A DNA stretch of 43,592 nt, taken from the NCBI GenBank assembly GCA_934254675.1, contig CAKQLP010000012.1:1-43592 (forward strand), in the 5' to 3' direction. Shown here in pieces: positions 41,258 through 43,592 of this stretch. Position 1 is the stretch's first letter. The number at the start of each line of letters is the position of its first letter. The notes beneath the pieces are model-generated. The model was not told the DNA's origin. It did not search any database and saw only the letters and a program-made list of their open reading frames with translations. The DNA comes from an uncultured Alphaproteobacteria bacterium. Lineage in GTDB: Bacteria > Pseudomonadota > Alphaproteobacteria > RF32 > CAG-239. A program made the position numbers and the translations under genes.

Positions 41258-41820
41258 TATTTTGCTCTTTCAACATAGTTGGCTTCAGAAGTGCCGACAA
41301 CAATTTTGTCGCCTACACCGATAAACGGCGGAACGGTTGTGCGCACGCCGTTATCCAAAATAGCCGGTTTGTATGAAGAAGAAACGGTTTGACCTTTAAT
41401 CACAGGTTCAGTTTCAACAACTTCGCAAACAACTTGCAACGGCAAATCAACAGAAATCGGACGACCGTCAATATAAGAAACTTTTACGCTCATGCCATCT
41501 GTCAAAAACGGGCGAGAATCGCCAAGCAAATCGGCTGGCATTGTGAATTGTTCAAAAGTTTCGGATTCCATAAAAGTTAAACCGGTGGAGTCTTCAAACA
41601 AAAATTGGCAGTCTTTATCTTCAACCATCAATTTTTCCACAGTGTCTTCCGTCCTGAAACGTTCGTTAGTTTTGGTACCGGCTTCAACTTCTTTCATTTC
41701 TACTTGCATAAAAGCACCGCCTTTACCCGGTTTAATGTGTACGGCTTTGGTAATAGTCCAAGGTTTGCCTTTATATTCAATAACCCAACCAATTCTAATT
41801 GCTCCGGCAAGTTGTTTCAT
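41257..41820 (-). CDS. efp: Elongation factor P
   Basis: Relieves ribosome stalling at polyproline. Three beta domains in 187 aa. The tip loop is HIKPGKGGAFMQVEM, with the Lys of KPGKGGAF being the usual site of beta-lysylation; epmA/epmB are not in the window. YIDGRPISVDLPLQVVCEVV is the domain 2-3 signature. TAGGAG precedes ATG 41820. The IMPase-like gene is translationally coupled downstream. Confidence 0.96.
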   Translation of the reverse strand: MKQLAGAIRIGWVIEYKGKPWTITKAVHIKPGKGGAFMQVEMKEVEAGTKTNERFRTEDTVEKLMVEDKDCQFLFEDSTGLTFMESETFEQFTMPADLLGDSRPFLTDGMSVKVSYIDGRPISVDLPLQVVCEVVETEPVIKGQTVSSSYKPAILDNGVRTTVPPFIGVGDKIVVGTSEANYVERAK

Positions 41821-41892
41821 ATTTTTATCTCCTATTTACAATGTTAAAAATGATTATTTAATTTTGATGTTCGCAACATAAACCAACATTTT

Positions 41893-42417
41893 TTATTTCG
41901 CAACAAAAATCGTATAGGCTGTGTCGTTTAAAATGACAAAATCCGCCGGTATTTTGCGGGTATCAATTTCATCTTCAGGCAAAACGGCGTTTTGAATTAA
42001 AAAAAGGTCACTATACCATTTTAGAAGTTCGATGTTGTGGTCAAAACCATCTTTCCAAATACGAAAGATAATAAAGTCCGGCTCGCATTCACTGACTAAC
42101 ATCGCTTCGTGCCGGCGGTTTCGGCAAATAACGCCTAACAGGGCTTTTTTGCATTTTGCTTTAATCTCTTTGATTTGTTTTGCGGGATTTTCATTTTTTG
42201 ACGTGTCGATAATCAATCCATCGCCAAGATTTTGCAAATATAAATCGGCGGCTTTTTCTCCAGACAACAAGACTAGTTTTTTTGCCGCCTGTGCTTTAGA
42301 GCAAAAATCAGTAATGAAACTTTGCGGTAGCGAATCGGAAATAATAAAGCAACCGAGTTGCGAATCGTTAAGCAGATTTGTATTTTCTTGCGTAATATTA
42401 ATGATTAAGTTTTGCAT
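41893..42417 (-). CDS. Possible ThiE-like TIM-barrel protein, degenerate
   Basis: I start it at ATG 42417 (174 aa); the open frame continues to 42624 but overlaps the divergent coiled-coil gene. LGCFIISDSLPQ resembles the ThiE opening YLVTDR, and GVICRNRRHEAMLVSECEPD followed by FIIFRIW resembles the barrel half of thiamine-phosphate synthases (GVSxHSxxEA...GADYV). The GPVFPTxTK phosphate motif is absent, as is a clear diphosphate site, so thiamine synthesis is unlikely. Position near efp and an IMPase relative is where ThiE homologues occur in other alphaproteobacteria (recalled). Without a search this is a low-confidence family call. Confidence 0.5.
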   Translation of the reverse strand: MQNLIINITQENTNLLNDSQLGCFIISDSLPQSFITDFCSKAQAAKKLVLLSGEKAADLYLQNLGDGLIIDTSKNENPAKQIKEIKAKCKKALLGVICRNRRHEAMLVSECEPDFIIFRIWKDGFDHNIELLKWYSDLFLIQNAVLPEDEIDTRKIPADFVILNDTAYTIFVAK

Positions 42418-42498
42418 TTTGATATTCTTTGTGTTAGCTATAAAATAAATTAACAAAAGTATATAAAAAATTTGTGCTAAAGGAAAGTGTTTTTTACG

Positions 42499-43137
42499 AT
42501 GGATATGCAAAAAATGGAACAAAGCCAAAATTCTTTGGAACGCCTGAAAAAATCGGTTGATGAACTGATTGAGGTTATTCATAAACAACAGGCTGATTTT
42601 GCTCAAAAGCTGAAAGCTGAACAAGATAAAACCGCATTAGAAAGTGCTAAGGCTGAGGTTTTGAACGCGGATAACGCTAAATTGAGATCGGAACTGGCCG
42701 TGGCTCAGGATAATTCGGAAAGTGAAGCTCATTTGCAACAATTGCAAAATGAAATTGAAAATAAAGCCGCCAAAATAAGCAATTTGCAAAATGAAGTGCA
42801 GAACTTGAACAATGCTTTGACGAATCGCAAAAATCAGTTGGAAGAACTGGAAGCTAAAAATAAGCAATTTGCCGAGCAGTTGGAAGAGGCTAATGGTCGG
42901 GTCTTAACCTTGGAACAAACAAGTTCGGCCGGCAACAACGAACTTGAAGAACTGAAAGAGCAATTGGCGGCGGAAACGTTGCAAAAAGAAGATTTAGCGC
43001 AAAAATGTCAGGACTTTGAAACAAAATTAGCGGAAATGCAAACAACAATCAGCCAAACCTCGGAGAATATTGACGATGTGGTGGCCAGACTGGAAAAGGT
43101 GTTAGAAGAAAATGGGGCAAGTTACAATAACAATTGA
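42499..43137 (+). CDS. Coiled-coil protein preceding zapA (DUF4164-like)
   Basis: A 212-aa product, almost wholly a coiled coil with Gln/Glu/Ala/Lys heptads (LEELEAKNKQFAEQLEEA and similar). No signal peptide or TM. ATG 42499 follows AAAGGAAA by about 12 nt; ATG 42505 is also possible. Its 3' end overlaps zapA by 26 bp, so the two are translationally coupled. Coiled-coil genes occupy this position ahead of zapA in other alphaproteobacteria (DUF4164), suggesting a division role, but the repetitive sequence makes a family assignment uncertain. Confidence 0.75.
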   Translation: MDMQKMEQSQNSLERLKKSVDELIEVIHKQQADFAQKLKAEQDKTALESAKAEVLNADNAKLRSELAVAQDNSESEAHLQQLQNEIENKAAKISNLQNEVQNLNNALTNRKNQLEELEAKNKQFAEQLEEANGRVLTLEQTSSAGNNELEELKEQLAAETLQKEDLAQKCQDFETKLAEMQTTISQTSENIDDVVARLEKVLEENGASYNNN

Positions 43138-43432
43138 CAAGCGCGAATACGCCATAACTTGTGAGGACGGCGAAGAGGCGCACATTATTAAACTATCGCG
43201 GATTTTGGATAATAAGGCAAAACTGCTGTCGCAAAGCATTGGCTTAGTGAATGAAAATATGATGCTGGCCATGGTTGGTTTGCTGTTGGCTGATGAAAAC
43301 GCCGAATTGCAGAAGAAAAACGGTGGCGTTTCTGATGAAGCTGTAAAACAAATAGACGAAGCTGTGGCGCAATCCATAGACAACGAAACGCAACGAATCC
43401 ATTCGCTGATTCAAAACATAAAACCATTGTGA
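43112..43432 (+). CDS. zapA: ZapA, FtsZ-associated division protein
   Basis: Bundles FtsZ filaments at the division ring. VTITIDKREYAITCEDGEE is the N-terminal beta domain, HIIKLSRILDNKAKLLSQS and MMLAMVGLLLADENAELQKK the dimerising helices. 106 aa, as expected. The start lies within the 3' end of the coiled-coil gene. A possible 6S RNA follows, as it does after zapA in many proteobacteria. Confidence 0.93.
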   Translation: MGQVTITIDKREYAITCEDGEEAHIIKLSRILDNKAKLLSQSIGLVNENMMLAMVGLLLADENAELQKKNGGVSDEAVKQIDEAVAQSIDNETQRIHSLIQNIKPL

Positions 43433-43472
43433 TTTTGTGGTGGAAAAGTAAGGAAAATTTACTTTTTTCCGC

Positions 43473-43501
43473 TTGAAATGCGGTTGGTTTTACGCTAGTA
43501 T
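43473..43501 (+). promoter_or_regulatory. Promoter downstream of zapA
   Basis: TTGAAA, 17 bp, TAGTAT. It points into the last 85 bases of the window, where a 6S RNA is expected by synteny. Confidence 0.5.
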
Positions 43502-43507
43502 ATTTAT

Positions 43508-43592
43508 ATAAAAGAAGACTGTCTGATGCGTCATCACCGCATGTCTTTCCGGCCAACATTATTATTTAGGGAGCTGTCTCTGTCTAAATCGT
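43508..43592 (+). ncRNA. ssrS: Possible 5' part of 6S RNA (cut by the window end)
   Basis: The inference rests on position: 6S RNA follows zapA in proteobacteria generally. The segment has no open frame and a promoter at the right distance. I cannot confirm the rod-like secondary structure because the 3' half is missing. Confidence 0.35.

Noticed and set aside
42418..42624. N-terminal extension of the ThiE-like frame
   Set aside because: It overlaps the divergent coiled-coil gene, is mostly hydrophobic by chance on the antisense of heptads, and ATG 42417 gives a sensible barrel start.

Overview
This is an AT-rich chromosomal segment from an alphaproteobacterium, probably an uncultured gut or host-associated lineage of the RF32/Rhodospirillales-like type. 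The lineage markers are a circularly permuted two-piece tmRNA with an ANDNFA-type tag, an alpha-type SspB followed by a ribbon-helix-helix protein, a TrcR/DUF1013 cell-cycle regulator, an alpha-type YbjN protein, a DUF4164-like coiled-coil gene fused by overlap to zapA, and an efp / inositol-monophosphatase-like / ThiE-like cluster. Organism and taxonomy are inference; no rRNA or tRNA gene was seen.

Layout. 1-110: a 110-bp leader cassette reading leftward out of the window. 223-2265: glycogen-synthase-like glycosyltransferase. 2414-2995: grpE. 3122-8565: outer-membrane biogenesis operon lptF-lptD-surA-rsmA. 8644-12927: CPA2 antiporter, then leftward genes for a small membrane protein, a basic protein, ispA and xseB. 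13208-14995: flavin reductase-like protein and N-formylglutamate amidohydrolase-like protein. 15157-19170: metG, a membrane-anchored SNase-like protein and trkH. 19153-20150 (leftward): permuted ssrA, sspB and an RHH gene, i.e. trans-translation tag and ClpXP adaptor side by side. 20495-25649: lytic transglycosylase, acyl-ACP thioesterase, ybjN, lgt, a degenerate-GGDEF membrane protein and queA. 25903-28485: a large unrecognised membrane protein. 28541-36543: ftsK, fabD, fabG and an unknown gene, bracketed by two leftward prepilin-like genes that carry the same leader cassette as 1-110. 36699-43592: SulP transporter, a secreted unknown protein, trcR, rpmE, the IMPase-like/efp pair, a ThiE-like protein, the coiled-coil gene, zapA and a possible start of 6S RNA.

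The most interesting element is the dispersed leader cassette (1-110, 29714-29823, 36434-36543). Each copy has a Shine-Dalgarno site, an ATG and a perfect (CT)7 tract on the coding strand. At seven repeats the frame ends after 13 codons. Losing one repeat would join the ATG to a long open frame running through palindromic repeats into a prepilin-type protein. This is the signature expected of a phase-variable surface or pseudopilin gene family and is the best candidate here for an undescribed system. Secondary points are several pseudoenzyme-like proteins (IMPase, SNase, GGDEF and ThiE relatives without key residues), the ssrA-sspB arrangement, and an array of five TTAA tetramers at 10.5-bp spacing between the ssrA promoter and the transglycosylase gene.
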